Positions 21,064 through 32,796 of a DNA stretch of 64,000 nt are shown here, in pieces. Position 1 is the stretch's first letter, and each line of letters starts with the position of its first letter. The position numbers and the translations under genes were made by a program. This DNA is from Lotus japonicus. Lineage: Eukaryota; Streptophyta; Magnoliopsida; Fabales; Fabaceae. The stretch spans positions 27,932,743 through 27,996,742 of the forward strand of contig NC_080043.1 of the NCBI RefSeq assembly GCF_012489685.1. The letters run 5' to 3'. The notes beneath the pieces were generated by a model. The model had not been told where the DNA came from. It worked only from the letters and a program-made list of their open reading frames with translations, and made no database searches.

Positions 21064-23543
21064 TGAGACCTCCAAAGTCTAATAGATTTTCCATACGCAA
21101 TAGTGTCATAATCAAAGTTTTGAAAGTAAGACGTCCAAAGTTTAAATTATCTATCTTCATGTTAATTGCTCCATATCCTTCTGAATCATGACCCACTTGC
21201 AATGAGGTAATTATGGTGGTGGAGATGGGAAGAACCCCGACGATGACCCACTTGCAAGTTGTGACGTCATGCTTTCATGTTAATTGCTCCAAATATATGC
21301 CTATTGTATGAATAAAAAATATATGCCTATTGTTGCACCAGTACTGCGTTATCCAACAATGACTTTCCTAGTCTAAACACCGTTGTCGGAGACCTGACGG
21401 TGTTCAAAGTGAACTACCGAATAGGACAATTACCATATATATCCATCTTCAAACTCAAATATGTAAAATAAGGTAGTGTTCAACACTTCCCTTAAATAAG
21501 TAGTTGGTGTTTGAATCTTAGTTCTTTTGAATTGGAAAAAATTCTTTGGACAACGCATTACCACTTAGTGCATTGCTTGTGTGGCGCGAAATTAGTTTCA
21601 CGACGACTGACTTTCGGAATACCTTGGTCAATACTAAAACTATATATATTTTCCTCTTTTATGTTTTTCAAGTAATTTTTACTTAGATAAAAACTATATT
21701 TAAAGATTTTATTTTTCAAATAATACACACATACGTTGTTGTTAATAATAAATACTTCATAGCGACATTTTTTAATGAGCTTTGCTAGTTATTACAGAAT
21801 GAAAGTTACAAACAGAAATTTCAACCACTCACTAGGATCACATGATTGGGTGAAGTAGGGGTGTCCATAGCGAACCATCTCGGCCCGAAGCAGAGCTAAC
21901 CGGGTTGGGTCGGAACGAGTGGTTTTTGGATGAATAAGAAGGTTTAATAAGGTTTGGAGTGGTCGGTTTCAGTCCGGGCTCAAGCCCGACCGATATAATT
22001 ATATAAAAAAACCCTATGAAGGCCTAGTCCATCCACGTAGCCTTGAGAAAAAACCGCCTATTTGAACAAACAAAAAACCCTTCAACTTACTCACCAGCAA
22101 AACCCTAGCATTTTAAACCTATCTCACTCACTTATTCTCACCAACACATGACATAACAACCACACTCTTCTCTTACTCTTCTCTCACTAGCGAAACCCTC
22201 ATCCGACTATGAACAAGTCGCTACACCCTCTCTTTCTCTTCTCCCACCACCCCATCTCATCTCTTTTCTACTCAACAACCTCCACACGAAGATCCCTTAT
22301 GTACCCTTCTCTTCTTTTGTCTACATCGTCAACACCACCACCATCAACGCCATCCTCGCCCTTTCTCTCCCTGTCGTAGATCTAAGTGTTGAAGCTTCAT
22401 CTACTCATCCATATCTCCTCAAAATTTTACTCCTTTATCTTACCTAAGGAGTTGAAATTGCACATTGGAAAATGAGGTGATCTTGTCACGGAGGAGGGGA
22501 TCTCGTCATGGGGGGCGGTTCTGGGATCTATGTATTTAAGATCATCTCTGGTTTTGTACTCCTCCATCTTTTACGTTGCGCCGTCAAAGTTTTGGTGAAC
22601 CCCTTTGCTCTGCCAGATTATTCGCCTCTAGAGTTTGGATCTGACGTATGCAAGGTTCTAGTGATAGTTGTTGGATCTGGCGTTTGCAGCAAGAAGATGG
22701 TTTTTGTAGGTCTGTTCTTTAGCTTCTTTGTAAGATTTTTTTTTTAATTTTTACTCTTTGTAAGCATTTTGTTAATGGATAATTGGATTTTTGGTATGTT
22801 TCTTTCATCTTCTTTTTCTTTTCTTTTTTGATTATTTTCTAGATCCACAATCCATGTGAACACACCCAACAAAACTGCCACCCGGAAAAACTGAACCCGA
22901 TCAGCCCGTAGTTAGTGAACGGACAGTGGCAGTCCTAAATAAGTGGTGTTTTTCACTTGAAAAAATATATGTTGGCGACCCGAAACCGCTTGCTTGACAG
23001 TCCTAGGGTGATGTCTGATGAGTGAAAAAAGTTGAAAGTGGAACAATTCAGGTCTCAACTTTCTTGTCCATGGGTTCCTTAACATGTATCATTTTCCTTT
23101 TTTAATTTTAAAACTCTTTTATCTAAAATATTTATTAATAAATACTGTTTTGATATTAATTCTTAATATTTTCTATTATATAAAAAATACTACATAGTTT
23201 AATTTTAATTTTTTTCTCAATTTATATTTTTTTTGGTACATCGAAAAATTTCTCAACTTATAATTGATAATTAATATTATAATTATTTTTATTTAATACT
23301 AAATAGTAAATACATTGCCTATTTGTATATGAAACTGAAAAAGTTGATATATACAAATAAGTAGTTATCAATAACTTATCACTATTATTTTTTTAAAGAA
23401 AAAAACTATTAAAGAATAATTGTAAAAACATGTACTTAACATGCGAACCCTAAAGCAACACCCAACCCCCGCCAAATTCACCCAAGCAAAATCAAACGAC
23501 AAAACATAACCCCTACCAGACAAACCCCCAAAGCAAAACAACT
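21064..23543. other. Intergenic, with a possible degraded TIR element
   Basis: At 21857-22937 the ends (AGGGGTGTCCATAGCGAACC and, reverse complemented, AGGACTGCCACTGTCCGTTC) are weakly inverted-repeat-like. The interior near 22010-22380 is pyrimidine-rich, like a 5' UTR. The small ORF at 22508-22747 has no recognisable domain. Nothing else stands out. Confidence 0.4.
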
Positions 23544-24038
23544 TCATATCAACTTAAGATGAGTTTGTTTCATCTCAAGCTTTAAGCACCTAAACATTAG
23601 TTCCTTTGAGCCCCTAGGATGCAAACTGAATTGTTTGCCCTCCAACCTGACTCTCTTCACTCTAGTAGTAACCTCCTCATCGTCGGTAACTTGCTCAAGT
23701 AAAGTTGGTGACTGCTTATCCTTCTTATTGCGGCTCCCTTTGGGGCGACTATGACTAAAATCCCCTTTCCCCGAATTTGAAATAGGAGTCCTCTCCAACC
23801 TCACTGTACCTTCCCTTGTGTCTGCTTTTACTTGCTTCAACGACGTCGTCCCCTTCATAAGAGAGTCTGATTGGTGGGCAATGATGCAACCTCCAGTGAC
23901 TCTGTTGCAACCTCTGGTGAAGTGTTTCCTGCACCTGCTGTCACCTATGATTGTGCAACCTCTGGTGACTCTGTTGATTTCATCACTCAATCCATGAGCA
24001 TGTTGAACAAAACCATCGCACTCCATTTTACTATGCAC
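23544..24038 (-). pseudogene. Repeat-derived ORF fragment of unknown family (164 aa)
   Basis: The frame is unusually long for this AT-rich area and ends LHPRGSKELMFRCLKLEM...LKLI. Its C-terminus and the T/G-rich DNA after its stop match a second, degraded copy at about 31085-31850 (shared TTTGCATCCTAGGGGCTCA and the block after it). It also contains a basic stretch PKGSRNKKDKQ. A further fragment of the same unit, starting MYGQINWQHVSMFG, may lie at 24296-24084. I take it for the C-terminal part of a transposable-element protein, but could not assign the family. Confidence 0.4.
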
Positions 24039-24299
24039 CTTACTTGTTCTCCTTGGACTTCCTTAAGACATGATCGCAACTCCTTATTTGCTAACACCTC
24101 CTCTATAGCTTGAAACATCAACCACACCCTGAGATTTTTTTGTTGTACCTTTCTGAATATAACCCAGTTGTTGTGGATGACCAGACTGCCCCGGAAAATG
24201 GTTTATGATCCACTGATTAGAAATTGAATACCAATCCCAATAATATGAAACAATTCCAAACATAGAAACGTGTTGCCAATTAATTTGTCCATACATTCT

Positions 24300-24985
24300 A
24301 GGTCATAAGAACTCTGCCAATCATGACCATGATACTCCAAAAATGAACCATTAAAAGGGAATTGATAATACAAACTTTCCTTTGGAACCCAATTCTATCA
24401 ATAACTGTAGTGAGAGAGAAAATTTCTCTTTCCTTCCTTTGCATACCAAAACTGTCCAGAACTCAATTGAATTTTACTCATATATCTATTGTGTTACAAA
24501 ACTCAATTAAATTCTACTCAAATATGAGACCCTTGGGTTGCACATTTTTTATAATATTTATAATATTTTTTAAAAATAAAGTATCAATTATTATAATTAA
24601 ATATACACACATATTTATATAATTAAATAAACACACATAAAATTAATATTTTTCCTTCCCTAGTGTTTTTCCTACTGGGTTTTTTCTAGAGAGGTTTTAA
24701 TGAGGCTCATTCATGAGTTGTTTTTGTCGCAAAAATAGTGCAAGGGTTAGTTAAGGTTGTTAGATGTTTGTCTCTGGCGCTTCATGTATGCCCTTATTCC
24801 TTCTTTTTGAGAGGGTTTCTCATGTTAATACAATGCACTTTGTTTTAAATAATATAATTAAATATACACATACATATATTTAAAGTTATTTTCTAGCATA
24901 ACGAGGAACAATATTATAATTAATATTAAAATATATACATAATTATTTAAGATTTTTAATATCTATAATCTATCTATAATCTATA

Positions 24986-25019
<34 letters not shown>

Positions 25020-25205
25020 AATCTATAATCTATCTATCTATCTATCTATAATATATATAAAGGGAAAGTTTTTGAAGCTTTAAGGGTAAATAGGTCATTC
25101 AATAAATCAATTGACATAAGTGAAAAAATTTCATGGACAAATATGTAAATTTATGAGTACTTTAATATGACCCTAGATTTGTTTCATCCAGTGATCTTCA
25201 CCCTT
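24300..25205. other. AT-rich intergenic sequence with an (ATCT)n microsatellite
   Basis: ATCT/ATAATCT units fill about 24958-25055 with several interruptions. No gene was seen. Confidence 0.85.
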
Positions 25206-25214
25206 CTATATTCC

Positions 25215-25477
25215 GGGAATTTGGTTTGGCACCCCACCTATTGGGTTTCGCACCCCACTTTATTAAAAACGGGAATTTAAATTCCGATTTTAATACGAAA
25301 AAAACGGAAATTAAAAAACCGTTATGTATTTTAGCATATGTGGCACATTTTCAAACGTTCATTGCATATAAAAAACAAATCGGAATTTTAAATTCCGTTT
25401 TGAAAACGGAAATTAAATTTCCGTATTGAATACATGGGGTGCCAAACCCAATAGGTGGGGTGTCAAACCCAAATCCC
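25215..25477. mobile_element. MULE-like MITE with 9-bp TSD
   Basis: Termini GGGAATTTGGTTTGGCACC and its imperfect inverse at 25477 extend inward through CACCCCACCTATTGGGTTT on both sides. The 9-bp sequence CTATATTCC flanks it at 25206-25214 and 25478-25486. The interior is itself partly palindromic (CGGAAATTAAATTTCCG-type blocks). A 9-bp TSD with extended inverted repeats points to a Mutator-like non-autonomous element. It sits just upstream of the U1-C pseudogene region. Confidence 0.82.
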
Positions 25478-25486
25478 CTATATTCC

Positions 25487-26116
25487 CAGTCGCGTTTCTT
25501 GAAACGGATAGCTTTTTCGTGAACGGTTGGGAGAGAGAGCGAGCGAAGTCAGATAGTTCTTCCCTTTTTATTCTCCTGTGTTGGCCTCTTTCTTCTCAAT
25601 TTTTTTGAACGACTGAGAGAGAGGAACATTGGAGAAGAAGAGGTAATGGCAAAGAATTCTCCACCCGCGGATTCTAGAGAATGCGACCCCTTTGTTGCTC
25701 AGATCAGACTGCTGCTTCCGAGGCCAAGACCGATGTCACTCCTCCGATCGCCGGCTGATATGCCTAGGGCTTCGTTCTCTTTGTGGAGCATATACAAGAA
25801 GCAGAACCGGAAATTTCTTTTATGATTTCCCAGCACCATGCTCATACCTATCCAGAGAACAATAACGCAGCACCATTGAAATTTTCAAGGGTGCTTTGGT
25901 GAAACGTCTTGGATTTTGAAGTTAGAGAAAGGTGGGTCTTTGTTTCCTATTCATGTGCTGAAAATTTCAACGCCCAAGATGCTTAGAAGTTAGAATGGAG
26001 TCTTGGAGTATTAGTGTTATACAGACTTGCCTTGGTACTTTGTTATTGGAATTTTAGCTTAATTGTATGCAAATGACTCTTCAATCCTTCATTCATTCTG
26101 TTGCTCCATTTTGCAG
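25487..26116. other. GC-richer gene-like leader of unknown affiliation
   Basis: A short frame from the ATG at 25646 (MAKNSPPADSRECDPF...) stops near 25826. The composition is exon-like, but no domain is recognised. It may be the 5' part of the gene fragment that continues into the U1-C-like exons, or an unrelated duplicated piece. Confidence 0.35.
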
Positions 26117-26530
26117 GTACTATTGTGATTACCGCGATACCTATTTGACTCACGATCCTGTAAGTTTATCACTAATCTATTACAACAATAACACTTATTA
26201 GATGGAACAAAAACCTGGGTTAAGTTTTAATCCCAAAAAAGGTTGTTTTCCCCGTATTCAACCATATTAACAATTATCAATTTTATTTGTATCTTGATGT
26301 GGTAGCTATCTGCAAGGAAGTAACATATTTGCAGGTTATAAACATAAGGTACTATCTAGCTGGCTTCATTCTTGAAATAAGTGCATTGCATTATATATAT
26401 TTATGATGCTTATGTCTCAGTTCACGATTAATTTAGGCAAATGTGAGGTTGTACTGCCAGCAATTTGAAGAGCAACAAACCCAAAGTACATCTTGGGCAA
26501 GCTACAACTATTCAGCAGGTTGGCATTCCC
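26117..26530 (+). pseudogene. U1 snRNP-specific protein C pseudogene, with introns
   Basis: Three exon-like blocks carry the conserved N-terminus of U1-C, the zinc-finger protein that helps U1 snRNP bind 5' splice sites. Block 1 (26117-26159, AG before, GTAAG after) reads YYCDYRDTYLTHDP. Block 2 (26306-26348) corresponds to the SVRKQHNAGYKHK part. Block 3 (from 26437) reads ANVRLYCQQFEEQQTQS, then GQATTIQQVG after an internal deletion. Lesions: the second zinc-ligand Cys is Arg (CGC); block 2 has TAA in place of a Gln codon plus a 1-bp insertion; block 3 lacks the stretch between TQS and the following GQA. Retained introns with intact splice borders show a DNA-level duplicate, not a processed pseudogene. 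Confidence 0.8.
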
Positions 26531-28175
26531 TATTATCTTATGATTTCTCAATGACTCTCTTATCCTGTGCCACCACACCAAAATAATAGTCTTTGTTTTT
26601 TTCATCTGGGCATTTTTAGACTAAGATTCTGCTTTTTTCCTTGCCTTTGCGGTTCATGGCTTCCTGCTCTTTCCTCTTCTGCAAATTTACTCCTGGATCT
26701 AAATGAGACTTGATATTGATTTATAGGTACGAGCTGATGTTGTCTGCTCGCAAGTTGGTTTATGTTTTTCCAAAAGGGATCAATCTAAGAAACTATTTCT
26801 CCAACCCCAAACCATCATGAATAAGTATTTTTTTGTGTGTGTTTTGAATCTATTAAATTTGTGGAAAAATGGTTGTTCAAGTCAAGTCCTTACTGGAAAT
26901 TTACATTTTTTTAAGATATAAAAAGGGTTTCCCTGATTCCTCTATGTCATGTGTTATTGTGGTCATCTCCTTGGGCATCAAGGATATTAACACTTTCGTT
27001 TCTTATCTGTGTGATATTTCTACATGTTATGCCCTTGCTTTACTTAGGATATTAATATCAAGGATATTAACACTATGATGACCTTGGGATTCCTTGCAAT
27101 TTTTTTTCTTATTCTTTCCCATATAAATATATCCTCATCATTGCTCGAATCTGCCTTATGCAATTGCATGATTGGCCAAAGAATAAGGATTTGAAAGCTT
27201 CCCATTGTTAATGACACATGAGCAGGAATAAACTCGTGAAAGTTTTACTGTCTTCAAGAGCTACTATTCTTTGGTTAATTTTTCAGCTTTTGTGGACTCA
27301 TTTATAAAGGGTCTTAGATAGATATAAGATAGCCATTTTCTGCTCTTTCTTTAACTACTCATGAGTTGTTATATCAGCCTTTGTGTGTTAGCTTATACCT
27401 GCTATATTCTTCTCTGCCATTGGTGCCTTAATGACCATTTTACCTGTAATCAATGTATGTTGTAGGCTTTGGGACTTTCTTTATGCTTATCTCAGGAAAA
27501 TTAAAACATTAAGAATGATGATTTTAGTAGTGTACTTAAAAACTTTGATTCTTTCCCTTGCTCATTTGCTTTGTCTTTCCTGTAGGTGAGTGCTTCAACC
27601 TCTCAGTTCTTCAATTTTCTTCATTTTTCAGGTATGTGCTCGAGAAAATGATTCTCCGGATTACTCCTTAATCTGTGGTTTTGGAGATTGATTTGCATGT
27701 GAATAGTTAGTTTTCTTCTCTGATTAAAAACCAAAAATGCTTGGATTATTGCGATTTGGATTCAAAAGCAAAAGGGAATAATGAAAACATAGGTTGCTGA
27801 CTTGGTTTGCTTTCTGTTATAAACTGTTAAATAAATAACATGCTGTCTTATGTATGTTTCCAATTAATTGGTTCTATTCTTAGGAGTATGACCATATTAC
27901 TTAAAACTGAGAACATTTATCTTGGTTATAGTTTTTGCATCGTAGATATTGATTATGAAGGAGATTGACTCTTTTTATCATATTTCTCCGGCAGTAGTGG
28001 AAAATGAAAATCCTTTGAAAGTGCTTTATTCTCTTATTTCAATTTTCTCTAATATTTCTCAGAGTAGTTATTCGTTTCTGAAATCTCTCAACTTTCATAA
28101 GGATATTGTTGTTCAAACCAAGTTTTAAACTTTCCGGTGAGCATAAACAAAAGTTTTAATTGTGATTCATCTGCT
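26531..28175. other. Intergenic or decayed intron-like sequence
   Basis: T-rich sequence with scattered short duplications (for example GATATTAACACT near 26983 and 27060). Later exons of U1-C (proline-rich part) were looked for and not found. Confidence 0.5.
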
Positions 28176-28179
28176 TAGG

Positions 28180-28625
28180 GAAGAATAAAGTCACTTTTAA
28201 TTAGAAAATAGAGGTTTCACAGTTACAAAAATAAATTGTCATGAGTTATTATGCATTAAGTGCGTTTAAGGGCCATCATTATTTGCTATGTAACCACATA
28301 GCATTAGCTTTATGTCTATTTAAGATTTTTAATTGAGGTGTTATTATGTATTGATTATGAATTACTCTTGAATAAATGGAGTACCATCTCAGGTAGCATT
28401 TGCTTAGAGAAGAAATTATAAAGTCACTTTTAATTAGAAAATTGAGGTTTCACATTTACAAAAATAAATTGTCTTTAGTTATGCATTAAGTGTGTTTAAG
28501 GACCATCATTATTTGTTATGTAACCACATAGCATTAGCTTTATGCCTATTTAAGATTTTTAATTGAGGTGTTATGTATTGATTATGAATAACTCTTGAAT
28601 AAATGAAGTACCATCTCATGGAGCA
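28180..28625. repeat. Tandem duplication, ~230-bp unit
   Basis: The block from GAATAAAGTCACTTTTAATTAG to ACCATCTCA... (28183-28400) is repeated at about 28415-28622, with small indels and substitutions. Shared landmarks are GTAACCACATAGCATTAGC and TTTTTAATTGAGGTG. Confidence 0.9.
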
Positions 28626-28639
28626 TGTGTAGGATGTGT

Positions 28640-31084
28640 GATTGAATAATAGAATTCCTCATTACAAGATAGAGGCTGAGTGATATTTCATGGATTACTT
28701 TTTCCATCTTTTCCCCTGGGTTACAACGCTTACTGAAATTGATTTTTATTTGCAGACTTTGGACTTAAGGTTATTTCATAGATTAGTTGACTTTTAAGAA
28801 TTTTATGGGTTTCAGATTCGATGGTATTCATGACCTTTCTAGATTGCTACTAAAAAAAATGACCTTTCTAGATTATTTCTGTGTTATATTTGACGGATTG
28901 TAAATGTTATCGTGATACTTTGTGCGGTCTTTTTAGGGTAATTGAGAAGTCCTCTAAAGAGTATGTAAATTAAACAAAAGGGTGTGCTCATGAGCAAAGT
29001 TCACTGAAGAGTATATGTAAATTAAAAAGAAGAGTGTGCTAATTAATCATAGGTAGCCATATTAACTATCTTTTTTTGTCCTTCCCTTACAATTTTTTCA
29101 TCGAAGTTATTGGAAATAACCCTCATTTCTAACAGCATTATATATGATGATGTAATTGGTGCAAATCATATACTTTCAAAAGATAAGTTAAATACGAAAG
29201 AAACCGTGACAGAGAAAATGGATAATACTGCCTCAATAAAAATAAAAAATTGTTTTTTTTTGAAATTTTTCAAATACAATCGTTTCAAATCAATTTTGAC
29301 CCATTTAATAGCACCGGTTTTTTGTCATTTTTTTAATGGTTTAGACCCGTTTTTTTTATTATTTTTAAAAGAATCATTTTAGAGTAAAAATTAAGCATTA
29401 GTTCCAACTCCACCATTAATTTTGACTCTTTGGCGTCGGCCTTTAATGGATGAACAAGTCTATAAGGTTGATATTTGGTTCCTAATTTGGTAAGCTTTCC
29501 ATTTCAAAAAAATTTTGGTAAGCATTCCAATTTCAATGATACAAGATTTAAACTACTCATTTTGCCAATATAAATCTCAGATCAATCAAACTTATTTTAT
29601 AAAACAAAATAAAAAACGTTTATCCCATTAAACTAATTTTTTTCTATTTCCATGTAATTATTTCAAGTGCAAAAAAACTAAATAAATAATAAAACAATTT
29701 ACTCGGTATCTCTTATTAGCGCGTATATGTTATTTCTAATTCTACAATAAAATATTAAATTATTATATAAAAATAAAATCAAATAATGCAACTTTTTGAT
29801 AAACAAATAAAATAAAGAAAAATAAACATAATTATTACGCTTTTAAAAAATCAAACACATTCATCGCCAAAAAAAATTCAAATTTACATTTTCTTATATC
29901 TAAAACTAATATTACTATTCTAATTCAAAAACTTGATGTTCATTTTTGTGAACGTAAAACTTGATGCTCATAAATGTAAGAAAATAAATAAATAAATCAA
30001 GCAGTTACACATAGTTCATACCCAAACAAGTGTAACGACGCGAATTTATTGCTTTCAAATTAATTACTTTTTTACGATAATTAAAAACTCACACAAGAAT
30101 AATAATGTATTTGTTTACAAATGGTTTATAAGAAATTATCTTGGAGAAGGTATCTCTATAATAATGGGTACGTTAAGAAATGCTTGATTGTTTCACTTTA
30201 AAGTGTTAATAATCACCCTGCATGCATTATTATTTTGCAAGAGATCAGCTAAAAAATTTACTTACATTGACTATTTGTGATTTTAAAAGTAAATTCTCAT
30301 GTTATTTAATTAATTTGAATTTAAGATGTATTTATTTTAAAAGTAAATACATAGATGATTTATGATTTAAATTCTAAACTAATTAGGATTAATCATTTCT
30401 AATATAGATTATTTCTCACAATCGATGTATAGATTATTTTGATTTAAATTATGATTTGAATTAATTATTACAAAATATACTTATTTATAGGAAAATATGG
30501 AACAATACATTCTCAAATTTATTCTCAATGTAATTATTCTAATTGTAAAAAATAAGAAAAATTAATTCAGTGTCTATTTTTAGCAAATACATATACTTCA
30601 GCTTCATGTAAAAAACTATTCAATAGATATAAAAAAACCATAAATCGAGCATTTAGGAAAAAAACGACAAAATATTTAAAAAAAAAGAGCTACTCGAAAA
30701 AACTAAAACAAACATTCAGTACAAAAAACTTACAAACTTATAATATCTTTATCTAAAATAAATTTATTTTTTTAATCTATAAAATATTAAAAAAAAACAC
30801 AGATTTTAAAAATATCACAAAAATAAAAATGAATAACCCCTGTGCATCGCACGGGTAAAAAGTAGTAGTTTTATATAAAATCTATTACTATGCCTTATTC
30901 CTTTTCTTAGATTGATAATTAACATTTAATTACTTTTTTAATACATTTTATAGTTATATGTATAAGAAGTTTTACAGAGTGTCTGTATGCGCGCGTGTGT
31001 GGAGGACGAGTGCGGAAATTATGGTTTAAGCATCGTATTGACGAAGGACGAGATAAAAGATCATAGTTACTATGTTGCGCAAGA
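28640..31084. other. AT-rich intergenic sequence
   Basis: No genes, RNA genes or well-bounded repeats were seen. The short ORF at 29110-29382 lies in low-complexity AT-rich DNA and is probably accidental. Confidence 0.6.
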
Positions 31085-31850
31085 TTTTCTTGAGCCAGCT
31101 CCCGGTGACGATGAGGTTACAACTAAGGCAAAGCATTAGGTTTGCATCCTAGGGGCTCAGAAACTTTAATGCTTAGGAGCAGTGTTATCAGACTCGGACC
31201 GGTGATCGACTCAGTCGAGACACTGGGTCAATGAGTCAATGGTTCAACCACTGGGTCATTGGTTCGATTGCTTGATTCGGTTTATATTAAAATATTATAA
31301 TAATTTAAAATATAACCTTAGTATATCATATATATAAAATAATATGCATTATTATTAACAAGAAGCAAAGTGGTGTAGTGTCAATTTGGATTAGCTTTCC
31401 TCCCTCTAGGTCCTGTGTTCAAGTCATAGCTATGACAATTTTTTTAAATAACTCTCAATTGAATATCATTTGACCAAATAATTAACATTGAATGTAAATT
31501 AATTACAGTTTGAACATTAAAAACAGTTTTGACAAAAAAAAAACAGAAAGAAAAAAAAACAGACCGGTCCATTAAAACCGGCCGAGTCATCAGTTTATTC
31601 CCTGAACCGGCCAGTCCAAACCGGTTCATACCGGTTGAATTGTATGGCCGATCCATTTAAGGGCTCGGACCGATCAAGGGTCCGGTTCCCGATTTAACCG
31701 GTCGAACCGGCCGATCCGGTCCGAGTTTTATAACACTGCTTAGGAGTTTAAAGGCACAAATTAGACAAAATCATCCTAATTTGTCTTGAGGTTGTTTGCT
31801 TGGGGGTTGTTTGCTTGACATTTTGTCTTTTGTGCCACAGTTCTACCTTT
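31085..31850 (+). repeat. Second copy of the 23.5-kb repeat unit, interrupted by a hAT-like MITE
   Basis: Outside the MITE, this stretch aligns with the reverse complement of about 23700-23410 (GATGAGGTTACAACTA, TTTGCATCCTAGGGGCTCA, then a run ending in GCTTGGGGGTT). Translation resembles the C-terminal LHPRGS...LM motif of the ORF at 23544 but is broken. Removing the MITE plus one TSD copy restores the alignment. Confidence 0.6.
31180..31738. mobile_element. hAT-like MITE with 8-bp TSD
   Basis: It starts CAGTGTTATCAGACTCGG and ends in the inverse form, CCGAGTTTTATAACACTG. It is flanked by CTTAGGAG at 31172-31179 and 31739-31746. CA...TG termini with an 8-bp TSD are the hAT signature. The 559-bp interior has many GGTTC/CCGG motifs and no transposase. 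Confidence 0.88.
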
Positions 31851-32094
31851 CTTTTAAACACATTTTGTATTAATTCATTAATAAAATTTTATTTATATAT
31901 AAAAAAATAAAGGGGATGTATCGTAGAATGATCATCTATATGAGAACATATAAATAAATCATAACCATTATATTTTATCATGATTGATCATATTAAAATA
32001 ATTTAATAATACATGATCACTTAAAACCATCATATAATTTAATGCTTTAATTTTGACCATTCATGATTAAATTTAAAGATTATATTTATTTTTA

Positions 32095-32275
32095 GAGATT
32101 AATTTCTATGCACTAACGGTGTAAAGAGTTTTACACAGTTATTCAATCATATCATTTCATTTCCTATTTTAAATATTATTAAATTCAAAATTAATTATGA
32201 GCTAATAAAATAAAAGATGTCATTAAATCATTGTGTAAAACTAACTTACACTGTCAGTGCATAAAAATTAATCTC
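32095..32275. mobile_element. Tourist/PIF-like MITE with TTA TSD
   Basis: The termini GAGATTAATTTCTATGCAC and, on the other strand, GAGATTAATTTTTATGCAC continue into CT(A/G)AC(G/A)GTGTAA on both sides. TTA flanks it at 32092-32094 and 32276-32278. It is 181 bp long and ends about 520 bp upstream of the TPS start codon. Confidence 0.8.
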
Positions 32276-32580
32276 TTATTTCTAATATAAATTCTCAATT
32301 TTTCATAAGATACCTCCTATATTAGTTAATATGAAATGGACTAAGTGAGGGTGGGCTGCAGATCCATTTTGGAGGCTGAAAGTGGATGGTCAATGTCATG
32401 TACGTATCCACTTGCCAAATTATACGATGTACATGCTATTTATTCCATACTCAGAATTTGATATTTGTGCCATTTTAAAACATTTTTACATAATCGTTCA
32501 ATAATTAAATACCACAAATTCAAAAATAGTTATGTTTTTTTAATTAAATTAAAAATTTATTTTCTAATTTCGCAACCAAG

Positions 32581-32583
<3 letters not shown>

Positions 32584-32615
<32 letters not shown>
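32584..32615. repeat. (AT)n microsatellite in the TPS promoter region
   Basis: About 16 AT units, roughly 180 bp upstream of the start codon. Confidence 0.95.
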
Positions 32616-32621
<6 letters not shown>

Positions 32622-32717
32622 CATCGGCGGTGCATCAATTTGCCATGTTGCTGGTCAAACGGATTAAGACTATTAAATGTGAGCATACATAATTCAATTT
32701 TGTAAGCTAGAGAACTC

Positions 32718-32727
32718 TATTTAAATA
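32718..32727 (+). promoter_or_regulatory. Probable TATA box of the TPS gene
   Basis: TATTTAAATA lies about 70 bp upstream of the ATG at 32797. Position and sequence suit a plant core promoter, but the transcription start is not known. Confidence 0.5.
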
Positions 32728-32796
32728 TCGCCAATCTGTTTCTATTTCTCATATCTGGGAGGTAACATCGATCCATAGCATCTTGTGTAGTCTTCC

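Larger units (their letters stand above)
31851..32717. promoter_or_regulatory. Upstream region of the terpene synthase gene
   Basis: AT-rich sequence carrying a TTA-flanked MITE (32095-32275) and a long TA microsatellite (32584-32615). No binding site is assigned. Confidence 0.5.

Noticed and set aside
22508..22747. 79-codon hydrophobic ORF
   Set aside because: It ends in low-complexity T-rich sequence. No homology is recognised and there are no splice partners.
24958..25055. CRISPR-like regular repeats
   Set aside because: The pattern is a simple ATCT microsatellite without unique spacers, in a eukaryotic genome.
25757..25765. ATGCCTAG as the first exon of the U1-C pseudogene
   Set aside because: It resembles the U1-C start, but no GT donor follows, so the link to the exon at 26117 is unsupported.
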